A stretch of DNA of 64,000 nucleotides from Centropus unirufus. Lineage: Eukaryota > Chordata > Aves > Cuculiformes > Centropidae. Where the stretch lies: positions 1,891,485-1,955,484 of the forward strand of contig VYZI01000086.1 in the NCBI GenBank assembly GCA_013397695.1, read 5' to 3'. Both the position numbers and the translations under genes were made by a program. The notes under the pieces are model-generated. The model had not been told where the DNA came from. It made no database searches and was given only the letters and a program-made list of their open reading frames with translations. This document shows, one piece after another, positions 1 to 12,593 of this stretch (positions within the stretch are counted from its first letter, which is position 1; each line of letters opens with the position of its first letter).

Positions 1-1208
1 ATGCCAGCCCCCAAGGATGTGGTTCACACTCCTCCAACCTGGACAAAAGAGGTTGCAGCCTTGGCAATGTAAGCAAGCAAGGACATACAGATGCTATGAC
101 AAGCCTTGATGACACATTAGGGATTGTTTCTGTGGGGCAGATGGCTTTGTCGTGATCAGCCATGTGTAGGTATTGCTGCTGCAAACTGTTAACAAGACTG
201 TCCATAATAAGTATCCTATTCTGCAATGGGAAATCATCAGTGTACAGGATCTGTTCAAAACCAGCTGCTGTGCAAACCCAGGAGTCCTATGTGGGACACC
301 TTCAGCTGGAGATCTGAGCTTGTGACTAATCAGCAGCAGCCCCTGATTGTACCCCTTCACTAAATCAAATTGCATTTTATATTGTAGCTCTGAAATATCT
401 ATTCCTTTCACATTCACTTTTAAGTGGAAAATCTTAAAGCATCTTCTTATAATACCAATATTGCAAATAAGATTTCTCTATTCCAGCAAAAGCATGTCAA
501 TGCATGGATGTCACACTGATTCAGGCTGAAAATTACTCACCAAATAATTCTATTTAGGCTGAGCAAATTACTCATGTGCACAACTCCTCACAGATATGAC
601 TAAGCTCCCAGAACCCAAACAAAAGTGAGCACCATTAGTAAATCAAAAGAAACAAAAAAGGTCCTAAAATACAGATGTTCTTTTGAGGAGGGATAAATAA
701 CAGCACTGTGATTATTACATCTGCGTCTATTCACCCCACTAGGCAGCTGCATTGCTTCTGTTAGAAAATAACTTTGCAATAAGGAACTGCTTTGAAGGAA
801 ATTTTTCCCCACTGATTATCTTAAATTATCATTTGCCTGTCTTTTCCATCTTTAAAGAGTTGCAGAAACCTTAGCAAGTTACTTGTCATGCTGCCTGTCC
901 CAGGCAGAAACAAATAAGATCTGTTACAGGAAGGCTATGGAAGAAGTTAAAAATGAACATGAGGGGTAAGATAAGAAATCTGCCTGACAGCCCCACAAGA
1001 GTCAGTCCACATTAACTGTCATCCAAATTCAGATTTACCGCAAGAAAATTACTCCCTTAAAAAACACACTCCGTGTGAGCCTGTTTACTGACTCTGTAGC
1101 AGTTAGCTGACACAGTCCGGAGACTGCTCTTTACATGGTTCATCTTTGTTACTCTGTTTTTCGCTACTAGGCCCATTAGTCTGAACTTTTATAGGATCGA
1201 TTCACTTA
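1..1208. other. Non-coding; intron 1 if the first exon at 1209 is real
   Basis: No recognisable gene, repeat family or RNA was seen. If the minus-strand donor at 1203-1208 is used, this block is the start of the first intron of a gene that continues beyond the left edge. The short open frames here have no supporting splice sites or domains. Confidence 0.4.
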
Positions 1209-1500
1209 CCTGAATCCTATCAGGGATACGAGGCTTCCTTCCTCATCTGGGCTCTCTTGAGGTGACGTCCATTCCCACGCCTCGCCGTTGCTCTACACTG
1301 ACACTTTATCACTGGGCTCATAACAGTGAAACTCTTCTTTTGTCCCGAAGGCACGGATGCTCATGCCTCTGGCGCTGATACACAGCAAAATGATCTGCCA
1401 GCACACAAGGAGAGCCTCCCTCTCTCCTTCAGCAGGCAGTGTGGGGTCCTGCAGCATCCTCCCGTGTCAGCTACCGGCTGCAGAGCCACGCCGCATTACG
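1209..1500 (-). other. Candidate first exon of a minus-strand transcript
   Basis: Read on the minus strand, this stretch ends in a textbook splice donor: GATTCAG followed by GTAAGTGAA (plus-strand TTCACTTACCTGAATC). It lies in the main local CpG cluster; I count 18 CpG between about 1198 and 1545, while most of the window has one or two per few hundred bases. Promoter-like boxes sit just upstream (1525-1592). The longest ATG frame inside runs from 1457 to 1293, 54 codons starting MLQDPTLPAE and ending before the donor. Later ATGs (for example the one giving MDVTSREPR) also hit stops. The exon therefore looks like 5'UTR or lncRNA rather than the start of a main coding frame, although an upstream ORF is possible. 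The palindromic CRE core GACGTC lies at 1264-1269. The 5' boundary is a guess from TATA spacing. The gene is unidentified because the rest is outside the window. Confidence 0.4.
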
Positions 1501-1600
1501 TGTCACACGGACGGGGTCGGCTACCTACTAAATATACCCCTTGGCGTTACAGCAAAGGCAAACCCTGGGGCTTTCCTCATAGGTTTCAGCCAATCCTGAG
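1501..1600 (-). promoter_or_regulatory. Candidate minus-strand core promoter
   Basis: On the minus strand, GATTGGCTG (an inverted CCAAT box; plus-strand CAGCCAATC near 1587-1595) is followed about 55 bp downstream by GGGGTATATTTAG, a TATA-like box that also nearly matches a MEF2 site (plus-strand CTAAATATAC near 1528-1537). CpG density rises immediately downstream, and a strong donor follows about 300 bp later. The order CCAAT, TATA, CpG-rich leader, GTAAGT is what an avian promoter plus first exon would show. No transcript evidence is available. Confidence 0.35.
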
Positions 1601-2422
1601 TGTATATTAAATCTGCCCTAATCCATAACCAGCGCTGTCCAGTTCATAGTAAATCTTCCCAGAAGTTTGGATAAATAATAATGTGCAAATTAAGAGTGCT
1701 CCTGTGAAGCATGACACACAACGCTAGAAATAAATACAGCCTGTTGTTTCAAATTATTCTAAGCACTCCAGCAGATGACTGGCAAGAGAACAGCATGCAT
1801 AAGTAGTGATAAAAGTAAACAGTCCAGCTTTAAACTAGCAGGCTTGCCTGTGTTCATAGAGCCCTATTGTCGTGGGACAAAGAGGGCGCTGGCGATACCA
1901 GCACTCCCTCGATGAATTCAGGGCAGAGTCCAGCATGTCCATTCACTCCAAAGACATACAGCTAGGACCAGCACAGAGCTGCAGGCGTGAGCCCAGCATG
2001 CTCACAGGAATAGATTTTTAACCAAGTAGCTCAGAAGCACACTGGGCTACCTGCTTGACTGTGTGCAGGCATCCATCAGGCAGGAGATAAAATGTAAAGT
2101 TACAAGGATGAGAAGGAGACACAGGTACTAGAGCTATGTCGATTCTTCACCAGCACATTTTGATTTAAGAAAATATACAAAGAAAGCATGTGTTTGTCAG
2201 ATAAAGAAATTAAGCACTCTAGTCCATATAATAATCAAAATCGGGAGGAATCTCTCATTTGTTGCTTACCTTTGGAAAATGCACTGCTCCCTCCTCCCCT
2301 CAAAGCCTTCAGAGAGCTAAAAAAGAGGTCCTGTTACTTCCATATGCTTTTGTTCTTCTGTCCCTCTGTCACATGGCTTGCCTTTTATATTTGCAACACA
2401 CAAAAGTTAGGGCTGTTGTTTA

Positions 2423-2448
2423 AGAGAGGGGGAGAGAGAGAGAGAGGG
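2423..2448. repeat. (GA)n simple repeat
   Basis: A purine run made mainly of GA dinucleotides with a short G interruption. It is a simple microsatellite. Confidence 0.8.
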
Positions 2449-5400
2449 AATGTCAAATGGAAAAGTGCCATTGCAGTCATATATCAATCAGGGCAGCGGC
2501 AGCAGCAGCTCGCTGGCAAATGGGAATTCCACAGAAATGTGAAGCTCTTGTTATCTGAGAAATCACAAAACACTACCAGCCAAGCTCCCCTCTGCTGGGA
2601 CTTATTATTATTGGCAAGTCAGGAGATAGAAGGAAATGTAGGCGCTTTTTTTGTTGTTATTGTTTCAGATCTGGAGACGCATACACTGTGGTGTGTGTAA
2701 GCCAGTGGAATAGAAATCCTGAAACTAATTCCTTCCTAACCAAATGCACTGTGTGCAAGATTAAGCAAATCACTGAGAAGCAAGGTAACAGTGCTAAATT
2801 AAGAATCTGAAAGTAAACATTTGTTTAAAAAATTGCATCTGCACTTGGAAAATATCCATAGAAAAACTAATTTTGCCCTGAGTGGCTCATTAATCTCCGC
2901 TTTTCTAACAGGCATTTCCATTTATTTTTTTTTTAACTGTGATTAATCTCAGATATCCTTAATTCAAGCTGTGCTGCTTCTCTACAGTTGGTCACCTAAA
3001 CCATCTGACAAGCCCTGGCTCTCCGGTTGGGTAAGTAGACAAACATTTTAAGTACAGATAGATTCTGCAAATCTGCAGTTCCGATGCTTCGGATAACAAG
3101 CCCTGAAATTAATCTCAAATAAACTCAGAATTTTGATTACAGAGGCAGAGCTATTTAAAACTTTAAACATTGTCTTACTACTTTACCCACCTTCTGCTGA
3201 AGAATGCCAAGTTTGAAAACAGTTATCCTTCAAACCTTTTATATAAACACTACATCGTATATGCAAAAATTAATTCCTCGAGGGGGTGAAGGCAGACTCC
3301 ATCCCACATTTTGAAGTGGGAAAAATACCACTTGCAACAAGCACATTGCAGCTCTGGATGCACCAAGCCCTCTTCTATTCTTCACTGGAGGAGCGTATTT
3401 CACTTCCCTCTGGAGTGCCCGCTAGCCATCCTGCAGCATTACGGGAAGCACAGACCTTAGCTAGTTAATTAAAAAATAGGCGACATAGCTGGCCATTCAC
3501 AAGCTGGATCTGTTCAGAGGCACTGGCCAGCAGATGGACGGGGTCCTGTGTCGATTGTGTTTGAACTCTAAAGGAAAGTTGGTATTTGATGGATGATGTT
3601 ATTAGCTAAATGTCTTATGTGGTATAAGATCAAAGAACAGATGGGAATTATGCCTTAAAAATAGAATAATCTAAAAGGGGAATGGCTTGTAGATGAGTAA
3701 GCATCATGGAAACAATAAAGGAGACATTCTTTGGCTTGCTTTGTGGCAGAGCCAGGTTCGGCTGGTAAGATAAACTAATGATTGACTTAGAACTGAGATT
3801 CTCAGGAGGTGAGCTTTGCTGTTCATTTTTTCTCCTCATATTCAGTGTTTACATTGTTTCGCCTATTAAGTCAACCCCAGGTTTCTCTCACCAGCAATAA
3901 GTGTACCAACTCTCTGCCCCCATTGCAGACACCACCACAGTTGTCTGGAGTAGATGACAGCAGAGCTCACCAACATCTTTGTTTTCCCGTAACTGCAGGC
4001 TCAAATGTCCTTGATGCTCTGGTACTACACTTACCTTAAACAGATAAAGTACACATAGGAATATTTTTAAGTTTAGCCAACAATCTGTTTTAAAATTAAG
4101 GCTTTTATTAAGGGTTTCCTATGGATGACAATATCGGTATTGTTTGCTGGGCTCTAGACATACTTTAAACACACAAAAATTATCAAGAATAACTCAAGGA
4201 TTTTTAGCTATTTTTTAGAATTAATGCTCAGCAGTTTGCTACCACAGCTACAAATTCCTAATACAGAAAACCTGCAGATATTGGACTAAAAATTTTTCCA
4301 TAAACTAAATATGGCTTTCCATTTTTTACCTTCTGTTATAAGACCATGTTTGGCAGTAAGTAGAAATTAATTGGCAGTTAATTGATCTCACAAGCTGGTA
4401 GTTATAAATTGATGCCCTCATTTTTGGCCGTCCAAATGAACTTACACATCATCACAAGCACAAAAGTAGAAGGATCAAACGTCGCCTCCCCCCACCTCAA
4501 GAACACAACAGCCCATAACTTTTTCATAGCTGTTCATAAATCTTCAACCTCTCTCAACCACTGTGACTTAATCCCTCCCATAAAACCAGGCACTTTAAAG
4601 AAACAAATAAAAGTGGAAAGCACAGGAGCTCAGAGCTCAGTTTTCAAAGATGATTAGACACCTGAGATGATCCCAGATATTGGATAAGACTTTCAGAAGG
4701 ACCTAGGTAACCTGCTCCCATCAGTTCTGTTCCCAGTTCCCTTCAGAGGGAGTTTATCTCACTTAGCATTAGTTTCCTGAAAACTAAATTTAGGCTCTTC
4801 CAGCAGCAAATGGAGAGTTTCCATCCCAAATGCCTTTCAGTTTAGGCCAGTGACAGGGTAACATCAATAACAATTTTCTCTCTGTGAACAACCAAATGTA
4901 TTCTCCTGACTCACTTGGACTAAATATTTTTTTTAAATAGACAAAATTATGTGAGACAAATCACTCCCTCAGAGACTAAGGCTGTAATTTTGAAAAGATG
5001 GAGGTCCACCTCTTCTCCAAATTCCACCAACGTCTCTGGTTCCATACCCATGAACTGCATTGCAGACCTGCAACCCTAACTTGCAGATTTCTTTATTCCA
5101 CCACTGTATGACCTACAAGATGCATGTTTCCTCTCAGAAAAGCATTGCACTAGCTTTACCTTCAATTCAATGGGACTGAGTTTTTTGTCCTGTTGGAATT
5201 ATCAAACACTGTGTTGTTGCCTCAGAGGAGCAGGATTTCACCTCTCCATTGTGCACGTATTGTGGAATCCTTCAAAATTCTGCAGTGAAATCAATCTTTT
5301 GTTGCATAGAAGGATTTTCCAGTACTATAATTTTGGAGTCATCCCCAGGCAATTTTTACTTTCTGAGATACTGGGTAATCAACTTCCATATCATCAAATG

Positions 5401-8400
5401 TAACTCCCAGAACAAGCAACATTCCATGTCTGTGTGTTGTGTCTGTGTGACCATGAGTGGAGTAGACATGCAAGTACAATTTCTAAGTGTAGAAATACAC
5501 TCACACACAGACACAAACATACGCACTATTTCCGCAAGCAGTTAGAGGTAGTAGGATGTTCAGGAATGTTGTCAGGGAAGGACAAGACTTTGTTCCAGTC
5601 TTGAACTGATAAAGGGTGGTTTATATTTGAGATTTGGTTATCAGTAGTCTTTTTGTAGTCGGAAATGTAGGGGAAACTGAAACAATTGCAATAATTGTGG
5701 GCAGTAACAAGCTACCTAATGCTTATATCGTGAATATATACTTCGTGCAGACAAGAGGTATTCCTCCAGATTTCCTCCAGAATTCTTGAAGGAAGCATTT
5801 TCTATCATCTTATTAATCAAAGTAAGTATTAGGTACATAATATTCCAAATATATAAAATCACATACCTCTATACATCAATGCAGGACCAGGTGGCACAAA
5901 AGTCAGTTTTAGACACTTCATGGTCTTCATCTCTTCTGTCACTTGCGTTGTGCATTTGCTAGATTCATTTTGTGAGAATATTTAAGTACCTAAACACATA
6001 TATTCTTCTGTAGCCTAAATGGGCCTCTTCTTTTAATGTTTATATGTATCCACAAAGGTGTGTTGCTAAGACAAAGTTCCTGGAAATATTTATTCAGTGC
6101 CTTACACATATGTCATTATTACAGCAAGGCTCCTTCCATCTCAGGAATAAGTCTGCTATGGAGAAAACTGTGAAAACTGGGTCTGTACGATTTTCTTTTT
6201 CATTTTCGCACAGAAGACATGTTGCCTATGGACTATACTCAGGCTTCATATTGACTTGAAAATGTGGCTGCAGCAGGACCAGAAGTTGGTTTCAAGTGGA
6301 GCCAAACAGGTCAGAATCCTCTGCCCTGTGCTGCCTGCATGGTTCAAATGGCATTGGAGTTTTGATGACTAAAAAAGACAAGCTTGGTACCCTGACTATG
6401 AAAACAGTATCTCAAGGTGAGATCTTGGATCAACAGCCACTCGGTCTTTGAAAGAAGGTTGGGAAGCGGTCAGATGAGGGAAGGTTAGCATGAGTGATCT
6501 GAGTGCATGAGGTTGCTGTTCTGCCCTCCTAACGAAAGTCACTGCTTGCCTTTAGTCCCACTCAGGCTCCCCTGCACCCATCACGGAGCTGTGATGAGGT
6601 TGTGTCAGACAAGTGAAGAAGCTAGCATTCCCACACATTTTTAAGCCTATGTCCTCCATGGTCCACTCAGGTTTCGCCTCTACATTCCCTTCAACTCCCT
6701 GACACCTGCATCTCTAGATGGTGTGTAGTGCCCCACCTTGCCTTTTCTCCCTTACACAAAGTTTTTAATTGCTGTTAAAGGCCTTATAAGGCTGCTGGCT
6801 GAGTATGGAGCTGTGTATCCCTACTGGATAGCAAGCCTTTTTTATCATCTCACATGTGTCCATCACACAGCACACTGCGGCTTCTCTCTTCCACAGAATG
6901 CCAAACTGGGAGTGCCTCTGTATTCTTCTGCAGGACAGCAATAAGATGCAACACACTGCCTAATCAACACAGCTCTTTACATGTCCAGAAACAATTATCT
7001 AGAAACAGCTTTTCCTGAGACCTTTCCTTTGCTGTTAAAATAGGCTCAAACTGGACGGCTGGTTGAAATGGTGATGGGAGAGACCAATATGAGGGCAGAC
7101 AGTCAACAAGTCAATTCAACCCTATGAGATAATCATTAATAAGAGAGTAAAGATGTCTTTCTTCTACCTTCAGATTGCTGGGAGGTGGAGTATCTTTTTC
7201 CTAGAAACTACTGTGCTCAAATGATCCTAGTTCCACCTCTGGAGTGACTGGCTGCACTTCTCTGGTCTCCTTTGCCACTACTTTATATCCAATGGAGAAA
7301 GGAAGGCTACTGTGTTTTATGTATCTCCACTATCTGGATCAACAGACACTTGCACGATTTATCTGCCCTTCCTGAAGTCAGACAGCTCAATCCCAACTAG
7401 GTTCTTCCTATTATCAGTAGAAACCACAAATAGGTACCTCCCCAAGGGCTGTTCACTTGCTAGCAACAGAATGAAGTGGAATTGCCTATTGGCAGTATTT
7501 GTTTGTTTGGTTAGGGCAGACAAATTCCACCTTTAAGGTTGCTTCAAATTACCTTATAAGCATCTGTGGTAGATAGATAATATACCAATATCCATAGGAA
7601 TATGTAGGTCAGTGCTAAATATCTTGCTTTTTTGCCAAACCTGCAGGGAAAGTTTTGTGTCAAACAGTGTGGGATAATGATGCTTGATGTGCGGTGTGTA
7701 GTTTTCATATTTCTTCCATTCAATGGAGGCAGAAACTTCCCTGTAATGACCTGTAGTCTGTAAAATGCTTATGCAAGTATTAAGCAGTAATTATGATCTC
7801 TCTTACAGAATCCCTAAACCACATCTAAAAGCGGGTTGTATTAATCTTGCTCTTTTGTAGGAAAGAGTTATAATCATGCCCCCGGGGTTTCCACTGTGGA
7901 GTTTGGAACGTTGGGATACAGCCTACATGTGTTGTTTCTAGCAATTTCTCCCATGCCTCACCAGCATTTGCATCTCCACTTCCCCATGTGGGTGATATAT
8001 TATGCACCCTAAGTGCTAATGTTGTGATCTATCTACCCCACTATCCCCCAAACCAATAACATTTCTTCCATTTCCTGTCTCTTGTGTTCTTCAAGAGGCC
8101 AGAATTTCTCAGAAAGTCCTAAAGAGCATCCAGCAGCACACTGGCAGTTTTTGCCTGAGTACCAACTGGAGGCTGATATTTCTAAATGTGGTTTAAAGTA
8201 GCATCCCTCGGCAAAGGTCAGGTCCTGATGGCTTCCTTGTAGCTTGGATATCTCTGAGGGTCAAACTGTAGCTTCTTTTCTTGGACAGTTTGCATGAAAG
8301 AAAAGAAGCACTAACCAGGGGTACAGCGAGATCTCCACTCAGTTGAGAAGGGCACTGTTCCCTTCCTCTGTATAATGTCGTATTAGGACTGTGATTTGAA

Positions 8401-11400
8401 CAGCATCTCCATAATGACAAAAGCCTTCCTATAAATTCACTTAGAGACCAAAAATGACCTGGCAAGATACAGCCAGATACTAATAATGGCAACCTTATTT
8501 TGTTGCAGACACCAGCCAATACATACATGATGTGATTTTCTTGCACTAAAAACGCAATAAGCAGAGTGAGGAGACGTATTTACATGCTATTTACTAGAGA
8601 AAAGTTAAAGCCAATTAATCTGTCTACCACCCAGGCTTCTGTGGTGACTCCCTGTGCAAAACCTCATGTTTAAAGAGGAAACACTAAATGAAAGTCAGTC
8701 TCAGCTGAACAATTTGGGTTAAAACTGCAGGGCAGCTTGCTGTATGTGAAGTTGCTGAGAAGAAATGTTATTTAGAGCAGGAAATTGGTGATTCATAATT
8801 GACATTAACTCCAGTTACCCTTCAATGTGCATGCTGTTCTTCATGTGAAATTATGATAAGCAAAGAAAGGCCATCCCCTTGAGCAAGTTCAAGTTAATGT
8901 TTAGGAAACCATTTAAGCTATTATTAGGACAAAAGTCGTTATGGTGGAATGGTCAGATGTTCAAATTGCGCCCTCAGCTGCAAAACCTGTGCATTTTAAT
9001 ACCTCTTTGCAGGTAGCTCTTCAGACATATGGCCATTTTGGCCAATTTGCTAAAATCTCAGCTTCACAAATGTCCCCAGTCAAACCTCCCATCTACTTAA
9101 CAGGGTCAGAAACAAGTGCATTTTTGGCAGCCCCTGTAGGCAGCTTCCTAATTGAACCCAAAACCATGCTAGTCTCTTGTTTTACACACATGCAAGTCCC
9201 TTTGAACTCAGATGAACTCCTGGAGGTCCAGGAGTTGGTGGCAGCAGAGCCACAAGGACATGTCCATACACAGCTACATGCAGACCCCGGCTTCAGTGCA
9301 ACCTATGTGCATGCTGGCAGATGCCAAAATAAGCAGAAGGTAACTTGCTGCAATTCAGACCATAGAAGGAGACAGCCCAGGGGACGGATCCTCACCGAAT
9401 GAGAGACAGCAATGCTCAGGTTTTTTTGGTGCAACATGTGGCCTTGCACAAGGCTCAAATTTGGTACCACCACTGCCTGATCCTTGACAGCTGAATTCCT
9501 TGTCTTCTGGTCCCTACAGCAGAAGTGAAGCTCACTGAAATTCCTTAGAATGCTGCAGTTCATTCAGTCTAAACATATGAACTTAGTTTTTCCACCATAC
9601 TGTCAGTCTAGAATAAGAAACTAAATAGACAAGTTATGGATTTTGATGAGAGTGAAGTTTTGGCACCTTATGCAATTTTTTTATGGGGTTATGTTTTGGT
9701 TTCTTTTTAAATAAAAGCGAAAACTTCGTTCTGATATAGAATATAGCTCAAACTGCAAGTCTAAATCAGAGGCAGACTTCATGTACAGAAACAGTAAAGA
9801 CTCATATGGTCAGAAATTTAAGTACCTTTGAATCTAAGAAAAGCACTTTAAACCACTGCCTCACTGCTACCTTTAGAAAGTAGTGATTTGAATTCCTCTC
9901 TACAAGAAAAGCTGCTCCTCAGTTCTGATGCTGTGCGAGACCAAGGACCCCATAAATAAATCCAGGCACCCTCCTCAACTGGTCAGATTCTTGGGGCCCT
10001 GCTGACTACCAGGGAACCTCAGGGCACGGAGGGATGAGATGTCATGGAAAGCCAAAGGGTTCACTGCAAGTCATGTACTTCATCTAAAAGCTAAAAAGAT
10101 AAATAAGAATTTTTAAATAGAGGGTAGTCTCATAGCCAAAGCTACAGCTTCAGGGGTGGACACTGGCAAAAGCCTCTCCACAATTACTGCCTGGGGCAGA
10201 ACGTGGAGACCACTGCAGGAAGTAGAATTTAATCTGGAGAAAGGAATTAGGATTTGCCAGCCAATGAACTCAACCAGAACAGACTGAAGCTGATGAAAGG
10301 ATGGGCAGAGACTCTATAAAGAGCTCTGAAACAGAACGGCAAGCTGAGCCTACTGTGCTGGAACACACTGAAAGACCACATATGATGCACATGCTTTGGC
10401 AAGCCACAGCCACACCCAGCACTTGGGAAAAGATGCAAGAATCACGACAGATTACATTGTTCGAGAAAGAATCAAAGTGAACCTACGATGCACAGTAAGG
10501 GTGAGGAGGATGGTGACAGCACCATTAGAGGAAGGAGGTTTATTCACAGGAGCCATGAAAAATATGCTGTGGCAGAAGATAAAAGGACAACCAGGCGGCA
10601 GACAAATGGCAATAATCAATTTTCAGCTGGACAAAGCTGCACAGGCTGATAAGGTGTCTGACAGTGTTACGAGCACTGAAAGAAAAGCTACAGGAAGCAT
10701 AAGGTAAGAAAAGGAAGGACTCAGAAGGACTATTCCCCACTGAAGGAGATAAAGGCATGTGCAAATACAAGACAGGGCTCTTTACAGTGTCAGGGATTTT
10801 TAAAATGTCACATCCTTGACCTCATGCACAGGGCGAATGCACTGGAATCAAAACAATAGTGGAAAAAAAGTTGATGCACTCCAGGGAGTAGAGATGGAAC
10901 TGCAGAACAGAGCCCAAAAGTACCTCACTCTCCCCATCCCTGCTCCATGGGGGTGGCTGAAGTCACTTGCCAACGTGAGAGCTGCAAGTACGTTGCTCTG
11001 GGAATCAGCAAGACTCCAGGGAGGAACTCTACCCTGGAGCGACTCTGCATCCATGTAAAGCCTCTTAAACCTGCTTATCACATGGCCAGGAAACATGGAA
11101 GGAGAAATCCCTGTCCTCCTTTCGTCATCTGAATCTCTCCCCTGTTGACACCAAGGGTGAACTGCAGGTTTTGGATCTCCCACAGGAGTGAAAAGTCGTG
11201 GTGCCAGTCCATTCAGAAAGTGCTCTAGAGCCAGGTGCCAGGTGATCTCTGCCTGGTGCAGTGCAGCCATGCGAAGTGTTTTATGATTGATGTGGTACAG
11301 TATATTATAGCATAGGCAAAAGGTGGCATGATAGATCACTGAATTAAGTGAATCAAATTATGAAGTCCGTGGTTTTGTTTCTTCAGAACAGAACTTCTCA

Positions 11401-12573
11401 AAATTACTAAAATCAAGCTTTCTGATAAAGGCGGTATTATGGTTTGTTGATTTCTTTTGTCTGGGGATTTGGGTTGTGGGTTTTTCTCTGAGATTGTTAC
11501 ATTTTCACAGAACACTTTGTTTGAATTCATACTGTAATTTTCTGAACAAAATTATGCTGTTAGAAAATGGAAATGATATCTTTAGAGTTTTATAATAGTT
11601 AAATTAGAATTCAGATTCTCTGTAGTTGTAAATCAAATCAATTTATTTCAATGGCCTAGTCTATGGAGCTCAAGAGGCCAGCTTTATCTATCCATTCTAT
11701 AATGAACTGAAGAACACCTTTGTTCAACACAGAAGTCTCAGGCTGCTCATAATACTCAAGCATTGATGTCTCTATATAAGCAGTGTCTTTAATTACCATT
11801 GCCAATTCTGATTTTCCAGGTGAAAGCAGCCACATCGCTAAAATACTGAAATCATTTATCACCTGTCATGTAGGAGAGAGTTAGTTGGCATCCTCCGGTG
11901 CAGAGACATGCTTTGATCCCAAAGTATTCCATCTATGGTATATTAAGACAAAACACCACCTGCTATGAAGTTTGGAGGACTATATAAAATTTGATTTATG
12001 TACATTACCAGCTTGTCTGACATAGGAGCGTTACAGAAAAGAACAAGACGCCAAAAAAAAACTTGTAATCGTTTTGTGGCAGGCACAAATAAATCTAATT
12101 TATGACAGAGAGCTATTATGATATTTTCTCTTCCAAATAAACAAATCCTAGGAGCCATGCAGTGATTTCATTTTTATGGCCTTAAATGAAAAGATTGGCT
12201 GTAGTCAACAAGTCAACATAATGCTACCAAATACAAAATAGAAAGATCCAGAAAATCTGATAAACCTGTCTAGTAATTCTGATGTGCAAAGGACCAGGCA
12301 TCTAAAAATAAATAATACACACACCAGTCAACAGCCAATTAATTTGCAATCTTCAGCTGGCAAAGCTCCATTGGCACCAATACACCACCGCTGCCCCCAG
12401 ATGCATAGGAAGGGGCAGGAGCATCATCTGGAGAGACAAGATCTAGCGCTCACTAGCACACATAATCAAGTCCCTGTGATGCTCCAGAGTTGCCATGCAA
12501 CTGGTGGTGGGTCCCAGAAGCAAACCAAAATCGTGATGTTCATTAGCAGTTTCTAGATGCACGGGGGGCATTT

Positions 12574-12593
12574 AAAAAAAAAAAAAAAAAAAA
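12574..12593. repeat. Poly(A) run of 20
   Basis: Twenty consecutive A. This could be the tail of an old retroposed copy, but no recognisable parent sequence or target-site duplication was found beside it, so it is listed only as a homopolymer. Confidence 0.85.

Noticed and set aside
2272..2319. Minus-strand 48-nt stretch between TTTTTTAG and GTAAGC
   Set aside because: Weak acceptor and low-complexity Gly/Arg frame; a typical pseudoexon.
2188..2700. 170-codon frame, plus strand
   Set aside because: It runs through a GA repeat and has no recognisable family; chance.
3893..3945. Minus-strand 53-nt stretch between CTACTCCAG and GTGAGAG, open in all frames
   Set aside because: Modest acceptor, no second exon in the area; a chance pseudoexon.
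8941..9402. 153-codon plus frame
   Set aside because: No family, no good splice sites; its only notable feature is the inverted repeat inside it.
10848..11339. 163-codon minus frame and nearby plus frames at 10.4-11.1 kb
   Set aside because: Overlapping frames on both strands without domain or splice support; a possible LINE relic was considered, but no motif matched.
12574..12593. Poly(A) run as a retropseudogene tail
   Set aside because: No parent sequence or target duplication beside it.
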